Shown: positions 16,227-25,836, counted from the stretch's first letter. The stretch: 64,000 nt of DNA from Halorubrum salsamenti (GCF_007671685.1 NZ_VCNL01000003.1:284131-348130); one strand, 5' to 3'. Notes: a model not told the origin generated them from the letters alone. Numbers and translations are program-made.

Positions 16227-17156
16227 ATGGAGGTCCTCGTCTACGGCGCGGGCGCGCTCGGGAGTCTCGTCGGGGGATTGCTGGCGCGGACCCACGAGGT
16301 CACGCTCGTCGGGCGCGACCCGCACATGCGACGGGTCCGGGAGGACGGGCTCCGGATCGACGGCGAGGCCGACGCCCGCGTTCACCCCCGGGCGCTCACC
16401 GACGGGACGCACCGCTCCGCCGACCTCGCGGTGGTCACGACGAAGGCGTACGACACGGACGCGGCCGCACGGGCGCTCGCGACCGGCGAGTACGACGCCG
16501 TCTGCTCGCTCCAGAACGGCTTCACGGAGGAGCGACTGGTCGCGGCGCTCGACCCCACCGTGCTCGCGGGCACCGCGAGCTACGGCGCTCGGTTCGCCGA
16601 GCCGGGGCGCGTGACCTGCACCGGCGTGGGCGAGGTCGTCGTCGGGGCGCTTTCGGGGGGGACCGACCCCCTCGCGGAACGCGTCGGGAGCGCGTTCGAC
16701 GAGGCCGGGATCGAGACGACCGTCGCCGCGGACATGCCCCGGCGGCGGTACGAGAAGCTCGCGGTCAACGCGGGGATCAACGGTCCCTCGGCGCTCGCGC
16801 GGCTCTCGAACGGCGCGACCCTCGACGGGCCGGGAGGCGAGGCGGCCCGCGAGGCGGCGCGGGAAGTCGCGCGGGTCGCGCGGGCCGACGGGATCGGTCT
16901 CGGAGACGACGAGGCGGTCGAGGCCGTCGAGCGCGTCGCCGCCGACACCGCCGCCAACCGGTCGTCGATGTGCGAGGACGTGGCCGCCGGCCGCCGCACG
17001 GAGGTCGACGCGATCTACGGCGCCGCGACCGAGCGCGCCGACCGGTTCGGCGTGTCGGCGCCGACGTGCCGGACGATCGCGTCGCTGATCCGGGCGTGGG
17101 AGGTCGGTACCGGGGTCCGGCCCGCGACGGACGCCAGCGAAGCTGGCACGGAGTGA
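16227..17156 (+). CDS. panE: 2-dehydropantoate 2-reductase
   Basis: Start at MEVLVYGAGALG; a GTG 12 bp upstream would only add MRGR. 309 residues with the Rossmann GxGxxG (YGAGALGSLVGGLL) at the N terminus and the C-terminal domain around NAGINGPSALARL and the NRSSMCEDVAAGR stretch typical of KPRs. It reduces ketopantoate to pantoate with NADPH for coenzyme A synthesis in the cytoplasm. No other pantothenate gene is adjacent. Confidence 0.9.
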   Translation: MEVLVYGAGALGSLVGGLLARTHEVTLVGRDPHMRRVREDGLRIDGEADARVHPRALTDGTHRSADLAVVTTKAYDTDAAARALATGEYDAVCSLQNGFTEERLVAALDPTVLAGTASYGARFAEPGRVTCTGVGEVVVGALSGGTDPLAERVGSAFDEAGIETTVAADMPRRRYEKLAVNAGINGPSALARLSNGATLDGPGGEAAREAAREVARVARADGIGLGDDEAVEAVERVAADTAANRSSMCEDVAAGRRTEVDAIYGAATERADRFGVSAPTCRTIASLIRAWEVGTGVRPATDASEAGTE

Positions 17157-17203
17157 CTTCGAACGGGCAAAAAACGGAGAGGCCTACGCCTGATTGAGCG
17201 GGT

Positions 17204-17425
17204 TCAACACCACTCTTCGAGGACGGTGGCGTCGGTCTCGTCGACCGAGACCCACGCGTTCTCCCGTGAGACGTCCGCGATCACGAGCTCCGGTCGCGAC
17301 GCCGACGAGTCGATCGACGCCATCACGTCCGGGGAGTCGTCGGCGTCGAGCGCCGGATCCGTCGGCAGCGCCGTCCGGCGGTGATCGGGGTCCGGGTCGT
17401 CCCATGGAGTGGAACTCCGTGACAT
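17204..17425 (-). CDS. Small haloarchaeal protein (DUF7556-like), 73 residues
   Basis: Start MSRSSTPWDDPDPDHRR, chosen because the longer frame runs into an AT-rich upstream stretch. The C-terminal half (RPELVIADVSRENAWVSVDE) looks like a small beta domain; the family name is from memory and uncertain. Acidic, no membrane segment. Function unknown. It faces panE. Confidence 0.6.
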   Translation of the reverse strand: MSRSSTPWDDPDPDHRRTALPTDPALDADDSPDVMASIDSSASRPELVIADVSRENAWVSVDETDATVLEEWC

Positions 17426-17598
17426 GATTGTGAATTGTTCACAGTACGTATAAGCGTTCCGGACCGAGAGCGTCCGCCGTCGGCGGATCGGCGTTTCGAG
17501 GCGATGATCGGGGACGAGAGCCCCTGTCAGTCGTCGATCACGGGGTGATTGTCGGAGTAGACCGTCGATCCGACGAACAGATCGGTTCGTCGTCAGAT

Positions 17599-17640
17599 CT
17601 CTCGTCATCCTGCTCTCTCGTCATCCTGCTCTCTCGTCGT
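17599..17640. repeat. 16-bp tandem repeat, about 2.6 copies
   Basis: The unit ctctcgtcatcctgct occurs at 17599-17614 and 17615-17630 with a partial third copy. It lies 67 bp upstream of the CBS protein start, in the gap between divergent genes, and may influence promoter spacing. Confidence 0.7.
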
Positions 17641-17706
17641 CTTACCGGAAACGGCTCGCGAACCACCTTCGCAGTATACAAGAGGTGGCACGCTGAAAGA
17701 CGGTGC

Positions 17707-18555
17707 ATGAACGTATCAGACGCCATGACGCCGCGGTCGGATCTCGTCGTCGTCGAGATCCCGGGGAGCCGGAACGACGTGTTGGAGTATATCCAAGAGT
17801 ACGGCTTCTCGTCGGTGCCGGTCGTGAAAGACGTCGACGGCGACGAGGTGTACCGCGGTCTCGTCTCCCGCGACGACCTGATCGAGCAGCCGGACGAGGA
17901 CCAGCTCGCGCTGCTGATGCGGGAGGTGCCGACGGTGGACGCCGACGACGCGATCGGCGACGCCGCCGCCACGATAGTCGCCGAGAACTCGCGCCGGCTC
18001 CCGGTCGTCGACGGCGACCGACTCGTCGGTATCCTCACGGTCACCGACGTGGTGCGGGCCATCGCCCGCGGGGAGATCGACGGCGACACCGAGGTCGGCG
18101 GGCTCGCGACTCGCGCGGTCAACGCGACCCACACGGAGACTCCGCTACCGGTCGCGGAACGGGAGATCGGACTGGCGAACGTCCCCTACGCGGTGGTACT
18201 CGACGACGACGCCGGGATCGCCGGCATCCTCACCGAGGTCGACGTGCTGGAGGTCGCCCGCGTCGTCGAGGGCGAGGCCAGCACGGGCGACTCCATCGCC
18301 GAGCAGGACTCCGAGTGGTCCTGGGAGGGGATCAAGGCGACCGGCGCCCGCTACCTCCCGACCCGGAACGTGGAGCTGCCCGTGGGGGCGGTCCGCCACT
18401 TCATGACCGCGGACCTCGTCACGGTCAGCGGCACGCGGACCGCGAAGCAAGTCGCACAGGAACTCATCAGCAACGACATCGAGCAGGTGCCGCTGGTCAA
18501 CGGCACCGACCTCGACGGCATCGTGCGGGACGTGGACTTGCTGGAGGGCTTATAA
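17707..18555 (+). CDS. CBS-domain protein with four CBS motifs
   Basis: 282 residues from MNVSDAMTPRSDL, four CBS motifs in two Bateman modules (about 1-60, 75-125, 130-200, 220-282). Recognisable strands include SSVPVVKD, RRLPVVDGDRLVGILTVTDV, and FMTADLVTVSGTRT ... DIEQVPLVNG. CBS pairs bind adenosine nucleotides and report energy or ligand state. No effector domain is attached, so it probably acts on a partner. Its TAA is immediately followed by the ATG of glyS, with TTATAA spanning the last codons, so the two genes are strictly adjacent and probably co-transcribed. Confidence 0.88.
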   Translation: MNVSDAMTPRSDLVVVEIPGSRNDVLEYIQEYGFSSVPVVKDVDGDEVYRGLVSRDDLIEQPDEDQLALLMREVPTVDADDAIGDAAATIVAENSRRLPVVDGDRLVGILTVTDVVRAIARGEIDGDTEVGGLATRAVNATHTETPLPVAEREIGLANVPYAVVLDDDAGIAGILTEVDVLEVARVVEGEASTGDSIAEQDSEWSWEGIKATGARYLPTRNVELPVGAVRHFMTADLVTVSGTRTAKQVAQELISNDIEQVPLVNGTDLDGIVRDVDLLEGL

Positions 18556-20352
18556 ATGGCGTCCGAGGAGATCGTCGAGCTGGCGAAGCGACGCGGGTTC
18601 TTCTTCGGCTCGAACGGCGCGTACGGCGGCACCGCCGGCTTCTACACGTTCGGCCCGCAGGGCGCGGCGCTGAAGAAGAACGTCGAGGACGCGTGGCGCG
18701 ACCGGTTCACCATCCGAGAGGGGAACCGCGAGATCGAGGCGCCGACGATCATGCCGGAGCCCGTCTTCGAGGCGTCCGGCCACCTCGACACGTTCGACGA
18801 CATGCTCGTCGAGTGCCCGGAGTGCGGCGAGTCCCACCGCGCCGACCACCTCGTCGAGGCCGTCACGGACATCGAGGACGCCGAGGCGCTCCCCGGCTCG
18901 GAGGTCGAGGAGCTCATCGCCGACAACGACATCGCCTGCCCGTCCTGTGGCACCGCGCTCGCGGGCGTGACCGTCGAGGACTTCAACCTCATGTTCGCGA
19001 CCGACATCGGCCCCGGCGACGCCCAGCCCGGCTACCTGCGGCCGGAGACGGCGCAGGGGATCTTCGTGGAGTTCCCGCGGCTGAAGGAGTACGCCCGGGG
19101 GAACCTCCCGTTCGGGATCACCCAGATCGGCCCCGCCTACCGCAACGAGATCTCGCCGCGCGGCGGGCTCCTCCGGCTGCGTGAGTTCACGCAGGCGGAA
19201 CTGGAGCAGTTCATCGACCCCGAAGCGGACGAGCCGCCGCTGGACCGCGTGCGCGACGTCGAGGTCCGGCTGTACCCCGCGACGGAACAGCAGGCCGAGG
19301 ACGGCGAGTACGTCGAGACCACCGTCGGCGAGGCGGTCGACGAGGGGATCATCGGCTCCCCGTGGGTCGGCTACTACCTCGGCGTCGCGAAGCAGTGGTA
19401 CGAGCGGGTCGGCGTCGACCTCGATCGCTTCCGGTTCCGTCAGCACCTCGCGGGCGAGCGCGCCCACTACGCGTCCGACTGCTGGGACGCGGAGAGCGAG
19501 GTCGACGGCGACTGGATCGAGATCGCGGGCTTCTCGTACCGCGCCGACTACGACCTCTCGAAACACGACGAGTACGGCGACGACGCGTTCACCGTGTTCA
19601 AACGCTACGACGAGCCGAAGTCGGTCGAGCGCGCGACGGTCGATCCCGACATGTCCGTGCTCGGCCCCGAGTTCGGCGGGGACGCCGCCGCGGTGGCCGA
19701 GGCGCTCGAGACCCTCGCGGAGCGCGACCCCGACGCGTTCGACGGCGAGACGGTGACGGTCGAGGTCGGTGAGGGTGGCGACGCCGAGACCCACGAGGTC
19801 GACGCCGACGTGGCGAACTTCTCGGTCGAGACGGTGACCGAGAACGGCGAGCACCTCACCCCGCACGTCGTCGAGCCCTCCTTCGGCGTGGGCCGGACGG
19901 TCCAGACGCTGCTGGCGCACGCCTACAGCGAGGACGAGGTCGACGGCGAGGAGCGCACGTACCTCTCCTTGGAGCCCGAGATCGCGCCGCAGGACGCCGC
20001 AGTCTTCCCGCTGGTGACAAACGACGACCGGCTCACCGAGCTGGCCGACCGCGTCGCCGCCGACCTCCGCGAGGCGGGGCTGGCGGTCGCGTACGACGAC
20101 TCCGGCTCGATCGGGCGGCGCTATCGCCGACAGGACGAGATCGGCACCCCGTTCTGCGTCACGATCGACCGCGACGGGATCGAGGGCGACGGCCCCGAGA
20201 CGGTGACCGTCCGCGAGCGCGACTCGGCGGCGCAGGTCCGGGTCCCGGCCGCGGAGCTGGCCGAGGAGCTGGCCGCGCTCCGCGCCGGCGGCGAGTTCGA
20301 CGCGCTGGTGGACCGCTACGAGACCGTCGCCACCGACGTCGAGACCAACTGA
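18556..20352 (+). CDS. glyS: Glycine--tRNA ligase
   Basis: 598 residues, class II dimeric archaeal/eukaryotic-type GlyRS. The motif 1 region lies near FFFGSNGAYGGTAGFYTFGP; motif 2 is near IGPAYRNEISPRGGLLRLREF; and motif 3 is HVVEPSFGVGRTVQ. A zinc knuckle is likely at CPECG ... CPSCG in the insertion. It charges tRNA-Gly in the cytoplasm. The start directly abuts the CBS-protein stop. Confidence 0.95.
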   Translation: MASEEIVELAKRRGFFFGSNGAYGGTAGFYTFGPQGAALKKNVEDAWRDRFTIREGNREIEAPTIMPEPVFEASGHLDTFDDMLVECPECGESHRADHLVEAVTDIEDAEALPGSEVEELIADNDIACPSCGTALAGVTVEDFNLMFATDIGPGDAQPGYLRPETAQGIFVEFPRLKEYARGNLPFGITQIGPAYRNEISPRGGLLRLREFTQAELEQFIDPEADEPPLDRVRDVEVRLYPATEQQAEDGEYVETTVGEAVDEGIIGSPWVGYYLGVAKQWYERVGVDLDRFRFRQHLAGERAHYASDCWDAESEVDGDWIEIAGFSYRADYDLSKHDEYGDDAFTVFKRYDEPKSVERATVDPDMSVLGPEFGGDAAAVAEALETLAERDPDAFDGETVTVEVGEGGDAETHEVDADVANFSVETVTENGEHLTPHVVEPSFGVGRTVQTLLAHAYSEDEVDGEERTYLSLEPEIAPQDAAVFPLVTNDDRLTELADRVAADLREAGLAVAYDDSGSIGRRYRRQDEIGTPFCVTIDRDGIEGDGPETVTVRERDSAAQVRVPAAELAEELAALRAGGEFDALVDRYETVATDVETN

Positions 20353-20355
20353 CCC

Positions 20356-21000
20356 GTGCCCCTTCCGGCGGCGGAGTGGCGGGCGAAGGTGGAGTTCGAG
20401 CGGCGGCTGGTCCACGCCAGCGGTACCCTCTTTCCGGTCCCGTACCTGCTCGGGTGGCTCACGTGGACCGAGACGGCCGCGATCCTCGCCGTCGGCGTCG
20501 CCGTCGTCGCCCTGCTCGAGTTCCTCCGGCTCGTCGTCGGGCTCGATCACGCCGTCTACCGGCATCTCACGCGGGAGTACGAGTCCGACAGCGTCGCCGG
20601 CTACGCGATGTATCAGGTCAGCACCGCGACGGTCGCGGCCGCCGCGGTCCCCGCACTGGGCGTCCCCGGCATGACGCCGACGCTCGCGGTGCCCGCGATC
20701 TGGATGGTGTCGCTCGGCGACCCCGTCAGCGGCGCGCTCGGGGACAACGACGCGACCGAGTCGAAGCGGCCCGTCGCGTGGATCGCGATGTTCCTCGTCA
20801 GTCTCGCCCTCGCGCTCCCCTTCACCGTGCCGGCGTTCGGGACCGGCGCCGGCGTCGCCGTGGCCCTCGCCGGCGCGGTCCCAGCCGCGGTCGCCGACGG
20901 CCTCCCGCCGATCATCCGCGGCGTCGCCGTCGACGACAACCTCACCATCCCGCCCGCCGCGGCCGGCGGGATGCTCCTCGCGGCCACGGTGTTGGGGTAG
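20356..21000 (+). CDS. Dolichol kinase-like / CTP-dependent membrane enzyme
   Basis: Start is GTG 3 bp after the glyS stop; 214 residues with about six hydrophobic segments. The pattern SLGDPVSGALGDN, then ADGLPPIIRG and DDNLTIPPAAAG, matches the COG0170 dolichol kinase/phytol kinase family. It would phosphorylate a polyprenol or similar lipid with CTP in the membrane, feeding archaeal lipid-linked sugar synthesis. The substrate is not shown by sequence. Confidence 0.8.
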   Translation: MPLPAAEWRAKVEFERRLVHASGTLFPVPYLLGWLTWTETAAILAVGVAVVALLEFLRLVVGLDHAVYRHLTREYESDSVAGYAMYQVSTATVAAAAVPALGVPGMTPTLAVPAIWMVSLGDPVSGALGDNDATESKRPVAWIAMFLVSLALALPFTVPAFGTGAGVAVALAGAVPAAVADGLPPIIRGVAVDDNLTIPPAAAGGMLLAATVLG

Positions 21001-21108
21001 GGCGGGGAACGAACTCGAGCGACAGGCGGCCGAACCGGGTGCGAGATACGCAAACGCGGGTCCGGTACTGGGCTATTTATAAACGGACGGCGGTGGCGCG
21101 CCCTCCGA

Positions 21109-21129
21109 GCGGCCGCCCTCGGCGGCCGC
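21109..21129 (+). repeat. Perfect hairpin, 9-bp stem, 3-nt loop
   Basis: gcggccgcc-ctc-ggcggccgc. The same stem and loop lengths and the same ctccgag leader are seen at 50911-50931. Confidence 0.8.
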
Positions 21130-21152
21130 GAGTCAGCGCGTGCGAGGGAGTC

Positions 21153-21178
21153 GGGGCGGCGCTCATGAGCGCCGCCCC
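21153..21178 (+). repeat. Perfect 26-bp palindrome
   Basis: Arms of 13 bases meet at ctcatgag with no spacer; arms begin ggggcggcg. It may form a cruciform or an RNA hairpin once the loop opens. Confidence 0.8.
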
Positions 21179-21387
21179 GGCGAGGCTGGGGAGGCGTGAG
21201 GTTGCGGTGTCGTACCGTGCGTGTGGGGCGTTGGAGGCGTTCACCGCCGATCCGCGTCCGACCACTTATAAACAAACGGATGACGCGGCAGAGGGGCGTC
21301 TCACCGCGTCGTCGGCAGTGATCGCCCACAAACAGCCGATCCCGCCGCGATCCCGCAACCAACCGACCGACCGGTCCGCGTACCGAT

Positions 21388-24306
21388 CTAGTCCCAGAAC
21401 GACTGCGTTCGCGCGTACTCGCGCTCCTGTCGGAGCACGTCGCGGTAGAACTCGTCTTCGTCCTCGCGAAGCTTGTTGATGATCCGCGCGGCGTTGTGCG
21501 GTCCGACGCCGCGCGCCGCCAGCGCGATCACGGCCCGCTTCCCGTGCGTCTGGACGAGGCTCGCGGCGCGGTGGGCGCGCTCGGTGCGGCGCTCCTGTTC
21601 GTCGTCCTTCTCGGTCGCGCGCACCGCCGCGACCGTCTCCTCGTCCCACGGGTTCAGCGCGGCGATCCGCGTCGAGCCGCAGTCGGGACACTCCGGCTGG
21701 TCGGGGACGCGCCGCACCTTCGTCGTCCGTTGCCAGTCCGCGCAGTGGAGGCAGAAGAGGATCACCCGGTCGTTCCGGATGCGCTCGCGGATCGTCTCGA
21801 TCACGTCGGCGTCGGCGTTCTCCGGGACGAGGAACTCCGTGCCGGAGGATCGGCCGGCGGTTCCGAGGGAGGTGCGCTCGCGGGCGATCTCGACGGCGAT
21901 CGAACCGTCCCGCACGTCCTCCAGCAGCTCGGCGGTCTCCCCGACCGCGAGGTCGGCGTGGAACACCTCGCGGAGCGCCTCGTCGTAGACCGGCGTCCCC
22001 TCCAGCGCCGCGAGCAGCCGGTCGCCCCCGAACCGCCCTCGTCCCTCGCGGTAGCGCTTGACCGAACCGAACTTCGCGGCGACCTGCGCGAGCGTGAACT
22101 TGAGCGCGTCGGAGTTTTTTAAGGCGAGTTCGAGGTACGCCTCCAGTCGGTCGGGGTCGGTCGACTCCAACACCTCGCGGAACGTGCCGGGGTCGACTCC
22201 GTGGGGCACCTCGAACTCGATCCGGTACGGGTCCACGTCCATCCCGACCGACGACCCGGCGCGCTGGCCCACGAGCGCCGCGAGCAGGCGTGCGAGCGTC
22301 TCGTTGACTTCGTGGCCGAAGGCGGCGTTGACCGCGACGGTGCGCGCGCTCCCCTCGATCACGATCCGGCGGTCCGTGGGGACGGGGTGGCCGGCGTCGA
22401 CGTGGTCGACGACCGGTTTCAGGGCGGCCGCGATCGTCCCCTCGTCGGCGGGGTATCGGTCCGCGAGGTCGCCCGCGACCGCCTCGGGCGTCGAGCCCGC
22501 CGAAAGCGCCGCCGCGGCCTCGCCGCGAATGCGCCCGACCTCCTCGGCGACGGGCTTGGGAACCGGAATCTCCTGGCCGATCCACGAGGGCACCTCGCCC
22601 GCGGGGTCGGCGATGGGCGTGACGTTCACGCGCTCCTCCTCCTCGTCGACCTCGGTGATGCGCCACATCTCGCCGCGCTGGACGAACGTCTCGCCCGGTC
22701 CGGCGAAGTTGACGACGAACCGCTCGTCTAAGGTACCGATCCCGCGACGCGAGGACATGTCGTACACCTCGTAAGTGGACTCGTCGGGGATCATCGAGAG
22801 GTTCGCGTAGAAGTACTGCCACGTCCCGCCGGACTTCTCTAAGGCGTCCGACTCCTCGTCGAGCCACAGCAGGTGGTTGCCGTCGAGTTCGCGCACGATC
22901 TCCTGGAACGTGGGCTCGGAGAGGTCAGCGAACGGGTAGGCGCTCGTGACGATCTCGTACGCCTCCCGGGCGTGTACGTCGCCCTCGTCCATGACGACGC
23001 CGACGATCTGGTTCGCGACCGTATCGAGGCTCCCGTGGTGGATCGCGGCCGGCTCGACGAGTTCGGCGCCGGCGCGCCGGGCGATCGCCAGCGCTTCGAG
23101 GGTGTCGTCGCCGCCCTGCGTCACGACGGTCCCCTCCGACACGAGGTCGCGGCGGTGCCCCGCGCGCCCGACGCGCTGGAGCAGCCGAGCGACCTCGCGG
23201 GGGCTCCCGTACTGGACAACGTGGTCGACCCGGCCCACGTCGATCCCGAGTTCCATCGAGGAGGTGCAGACGAGCCCGTCGAGGTCGCCCGACTTGAACC
23301 GGTCCTCCACGTCGATCCGCACGTCCTTCGAGAGCGAGCCGTGGTGGACCTCGATCTCGGTGGGGTCAGTACTCCCCTCACCCTTCTCCTCCCGCTCCGC
23401 GAGCGTCTTGAACCGCGACCCGAGCGCCTCCGCAGTCTGTCGCGTGTTGACGAATATCAGGGTCGACTCGTTGTCGGCGACGATCCCGCGGATCGTCCGG
23501 ACGTGGCTCGCGGTCGTCTCGTCGACCGCCAGCTCCCCGGCGAGCGTCGCGTCGCGGTCCGTAATCTCGGGATCGAGCACCCGCACGTCGGTTCGCGTCC
23601 CGGCCGCGACCTCGACGATCTCGAACTCGCGGTCGCCGGGACGGTCGGAATCTCGTTTCCCGCTGCCGACGAGGAACCGCCCGACCTCTTCCGGAGTGCC
23701 CACGGTCGCGGAGAGCCCGACCCGCTGGAACGGCCCCGCCACCCGGCGGAGGCGTTCGAGCCCGACCGTGAGCTGGGCGCCCCGCTTCGCGGAAGCGAGT
23801 TCGTGGACCTCGTCGATAACGACGTGCTCGACGTCTTCGAGCGCGAGCCGCATCTTCGAGCCCGTCAAGATCGCTTGGAGGCTCTCCGGCGTCGTGATCA
23901 ACACGTCCGGCGGGTCGTCGGCCTGTTTACTGCGCTCGTACTGCGTGGTGTCGCCGTGGCGCACCGCGACCTCGACGCCGAGCCGGTCGCCCCACCACTC
24001 CAGTCTGTCCATCATGTCGCGGTTGAGCGCGCGGAGCGGGGTGATGTAGAGGGCCGAGATTCCCTCGCGAGGCTGGTCTCCGGGTGAGTCCCGGGCGTCG
24101 ACGATGGCGTCGAAGACGGGAAGCATCGCGGTCTCGGTCTTCCCGGTGCCCGTCGGGGCGAGGACGAGGGCGTTCTCCCCGTCGGCGAGCGGCGGGATCG
24201 CCTCACGTTGGGGCTCCGTCGGCGTCGAGAACCCCTGCTCGGAGAGCGCCTCGCGGAGTTCGCTCCCGAGGTGCGCGAACGCGTCCATGCCCGACGGTTC
24301 CGGCAT
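21388..24306 (-). CDS. Lhr-family ATP-dependent helicase (SF2)
   Basis: 972 residues. SF2 motifs in order: Walker A APTGTGKTE near residue 50, TPLRALNRD, DEVHELASAKRG, LSATVGTP, HHGSLSKDVR, LQRVGRAGHR. A C-terminal half beyond 430 carries Lhr-type domains, and a zinc knuckle FCLHC ... CPDC near residue 870 is typical of the haloarchaeal Lhr branch. Probably acts in DNA repair or recombination; aLhr proteins unwind DNA-RNA and forked substrates. The start at MPEPSGMDAF could instead be the second Met. A minus-strand box lies upstream. Confidence 0.87.
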   Translation of the reverse strand: MPEPSGMDAFAHLGSELREALSEQGFSTPTEPQREAIPPLADGENALVLAPTGTGKTETAMLPVFDAIVDARDSPGDQPREGISALYITPLRALNRDMMDRLEWWGDRLGVEVAVRHGDTTQYERSKQADDPPDVLITTPESLQAILTGSKMRLALEDVEHVVIDEVHELASAKRGAQLTVGLERLRRVAGPFQRVGLSATVGTPEEVGRFLVGSGKRDSDRPGDREFEIVEVAAGTRTDVRVLDPEITDRDATLAGELAVDETTASHVRTIRGIVADNESTLIFVNTRQTAEALGSRFKTLAEREEKGEGSTDPTEIEVHHGSLSKDVRIDVEDRFKSGDLDGLVCTSSMELGIDVGRVDHVVQYGSPREVARLLQRVGRAGHRRDLVSEGTVVTQGGDDTLEALAIARRAGAELVEPAAIHHGSLDTVANQIVGVVMDEGDVHAREAYEIVTSAYPFADLSEPTFQEIVRELDGNHLLWLDEESDALEKSGGTWQYFYANLSMIPDESTYEVYDMSSRRGIGTLDERFVVNFAGPGETFVQRGEMWRITEVDEEEERVNVTPIADPAGEVPSWIGQEIPVPKPVAEEVGRIRGEAAAALSAGSTPEAVAGDLADRYPADEGTIAAALKPVVDHVDAGHPVPTDRRIVIEGSARTVAVNAAFGHEVNETLARLLAALVGQRAGSSVGMDVDPYRIEFEVPHGVDPGTFREVLESTDPDRLEAYLELALKNSDALKFTLAQVAAKFGSVKRYREGRGRFGGDRLLAALEGTPVYDEALREVFHADLAVGETAELLEDVRDGSIAVEIARERTSLGTAGRSSGTEFLVPENADADVIETIRERIRNDRVILFCLHCADWQRTTKVRRVPDQPECPDCGSTRIAALNPWDEETVAAVRATEKDDEQERRTERAHRAASLVQTHGKRAVIALAARGVGPHNAARIINKLREDEDEFYRDVLRQEREYARTQSFWD

Positions 24307-24366
24307 TACGTGATCGCCGAACGTTGGGCGCTCAGGCGATTAAGGTCGTCGCTGTGCGAAGTTTGC

Positions 24367-24372
24367 TTATAA
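24367..24372. promoter_or_regulatory. TTATAA box between lhr and ilvA
   Basis: TTATAA in the sequence cttataaatag, about 60 bp upstream of the helicase start. It is palindromic and could serve the minus strand with a leader, but the direction is not clear. Confidence 0.35.
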
Positions 24373-24463
24373 ATAGGGTGGCGCGATCGCCGGTCGATTC
24401 TCGACTGCTGTCGGTGAACCGGCGATGAGCACTTCCAAGGCCCGCCCCGAACGGCACCGCGCC

Positions 24464-25726
24464 TCACCCTTCCTGTGCCGTCCACTCCACTTCGTAGCCC
24501 GCCTCGCGCACCGCCTTCAGGACCCGATCGACGTGGGCCGGGCCGTTGGTCTCGACCTCGAACACGAGGTCGGCGTCGCCGACCGGGAGGTCCGGCCGAC
24601 TGCGCTCGTGGCGCACCGTCCGGATGTTCGCGCGCTCCGCGCCGATCAGAGTGCTGATCTCCCCCATCGTGCCGGGCGTGTCGTCGATCCGGACGGACAG
24701 CTCGATCAGTTGGTCGCGGTCCACGAGGGCGTGCGTCACCACCTCCTTCAGCGTCGTGACGTCGATGTTGCCGCCGCAGAGCAGCGGGACCACTGTCTCG
24801 CCGGCCAGATCGAGTTCGTCGCGTGCGTCGTCGTTGAGGAGCGCAGCCGCGGCGGTCGCGCCCGCGCCCTCGACCATCTGCTTGGCGCGCTCCAAGAGCA
24901 GCAGGATCGTACTCGCCACGTCGTCGTCGCTCACGACGACCACGTCGTCGAGATGCTCTTTCAGGAGGCCGAAGGTAAGCTCGCTCAGCCCGCCGGTCGC
25001 GATCCCGTCGGCGATGGTGTCCGGCTCCTCGCGTGTCACGAGTTCGCCCGCCCGCAGGCTCTCAGAGAGCGTGGAGGCGCCCTCGGTCTGGACCCCGATC
25101 ACCCGCGTCTCGGGCGATCGAGACTTGATCGCGGTCGCGACCCCACCCGCCAGCCCACCGCCGCCCACCGGGACGAGCACGGTGTCCACGTCGGGCACCT
25201 GATCGAGTACCTCCAGCCCGAGCGTCCCCTGTCCGGCGACCACGTCCGGGTCGTCGAAGGCGTGGACGAACCGCGTCCCGGGGTCGTCGACAAGCGTCTG
25301 CGCGTGCGCCATCGCCTCCGGGAACGCGTTTCCGCGGAGCACGACCTCGGCGCCGTACCCGCGGGTCGCCTCGATCTTCGCCGCCGGCGCCGACTCCGGC
25401 ATCACGATCGTCGCGTCGATTCCCGCGCCCGACGCCGCCAGCGCGACCCCCTGCGCGTGGTTGCCCGCGCTCGCGGCCACCACCCGGTCGATCTCGGACT
25501 CGTCGGTCCCGTCTCCGGACCCGTCGACGGCCCGCGAGATCGCGTTGTACGCGCCACGCGTTTTAAACGAGCCGGTGCGCTGGAGGTGCTCCATCTTCAG
25601 GCGCACGTCTGCGCCGCACCGCTCGCTCAGAGACCGACTCCGCTCGACGGACGTGCGCTGGACGATCGCCGCCGGTTCGAGCCGGTCGGCGGCGGCCTCG
25701 ACGTCCGCTATCGTGACGGAAGACAT
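24464..25726 (-). CDS. ilvA: Threonine ammonia-lyase (threonine deaminase)
   Basis: 420 residues with the PLP lysine Lys55 in QRTGSFKTRGA, the SAGNHAQGVA loop, the glycine-rich VPVGGGGLAGG, and a C-terminal ACT domain (about 335-415) starting QLIELSVRIDDTPGTMG. It converts threonine to 2-oxobutanoate for isoleucine synthesis; the short ACT region suggests regulation by an amino acid. The nearby ilvE at 51,131 is in the same pathway but far away. Confidence 0.93.
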   Translation of the reverse strand: MSSVTIADVEAAADRLEPAAIVQRTSVERSRSLSERCGADVRLKMEHLQRTGSFKTRGAYNAISRAVDGSGDGTDESEIDRVVAASAGNHAQGVALAASGAGIDATIVMPESAPAAKIEATRGYGAEVVLRGNAFPEAMAHAQTLVDDPGTRFVHAFDDPDVVAGQGTLGLEVLDQVPDVDTVLVPVGGGGLAGGVATAIKSRSPETRVIGVQTEGASTLSESLRAGELVTREEPDTIADGIATGGLSELTFGLLKEHLDDVVVVSDDDVASTILLLLERAKQMVEGAGATAAAALLNDDARDELDLAGETVVPLLCGGNIDVTTLKEVVTHALVDRDQLIELSVRIDDTPGTMGEISTLIGAERANIRTVRHERSRPDLPVGDADLVFEVETNGPAHVDRVLKAVREAGYEVEWTAQEG

Positions 25727-25836
25727 GGGCGCGGTGTTCTCGGGAACTCACAAAAGGACTCGGTTACGAAACGGTGTCTGATCGGTCGCGCCGCGACCGG
25801 AACCGCTTCAGCCGCTACGGCGTCGAGCGCCCAATT

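Larger units (their letters stand above)
21001..21387. other. 387-bp gap between facing genes with a hairpin element
   Basis: No gene is seen. Both neighbours end here, so no promoter is required, yet the gap holds two TTATAA boxes (21077-21082 and 21266-21271), a 9-bp/3-nt hairpin (21109-21129) and a perfect 26-bp palindrome (21153-21178). The segment 21,180-21,215 (cgaggctggggaggcgtgag) resembles intergenic repeats I associate with Halorubrum. See the separate entries. Confidence 0.6.
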
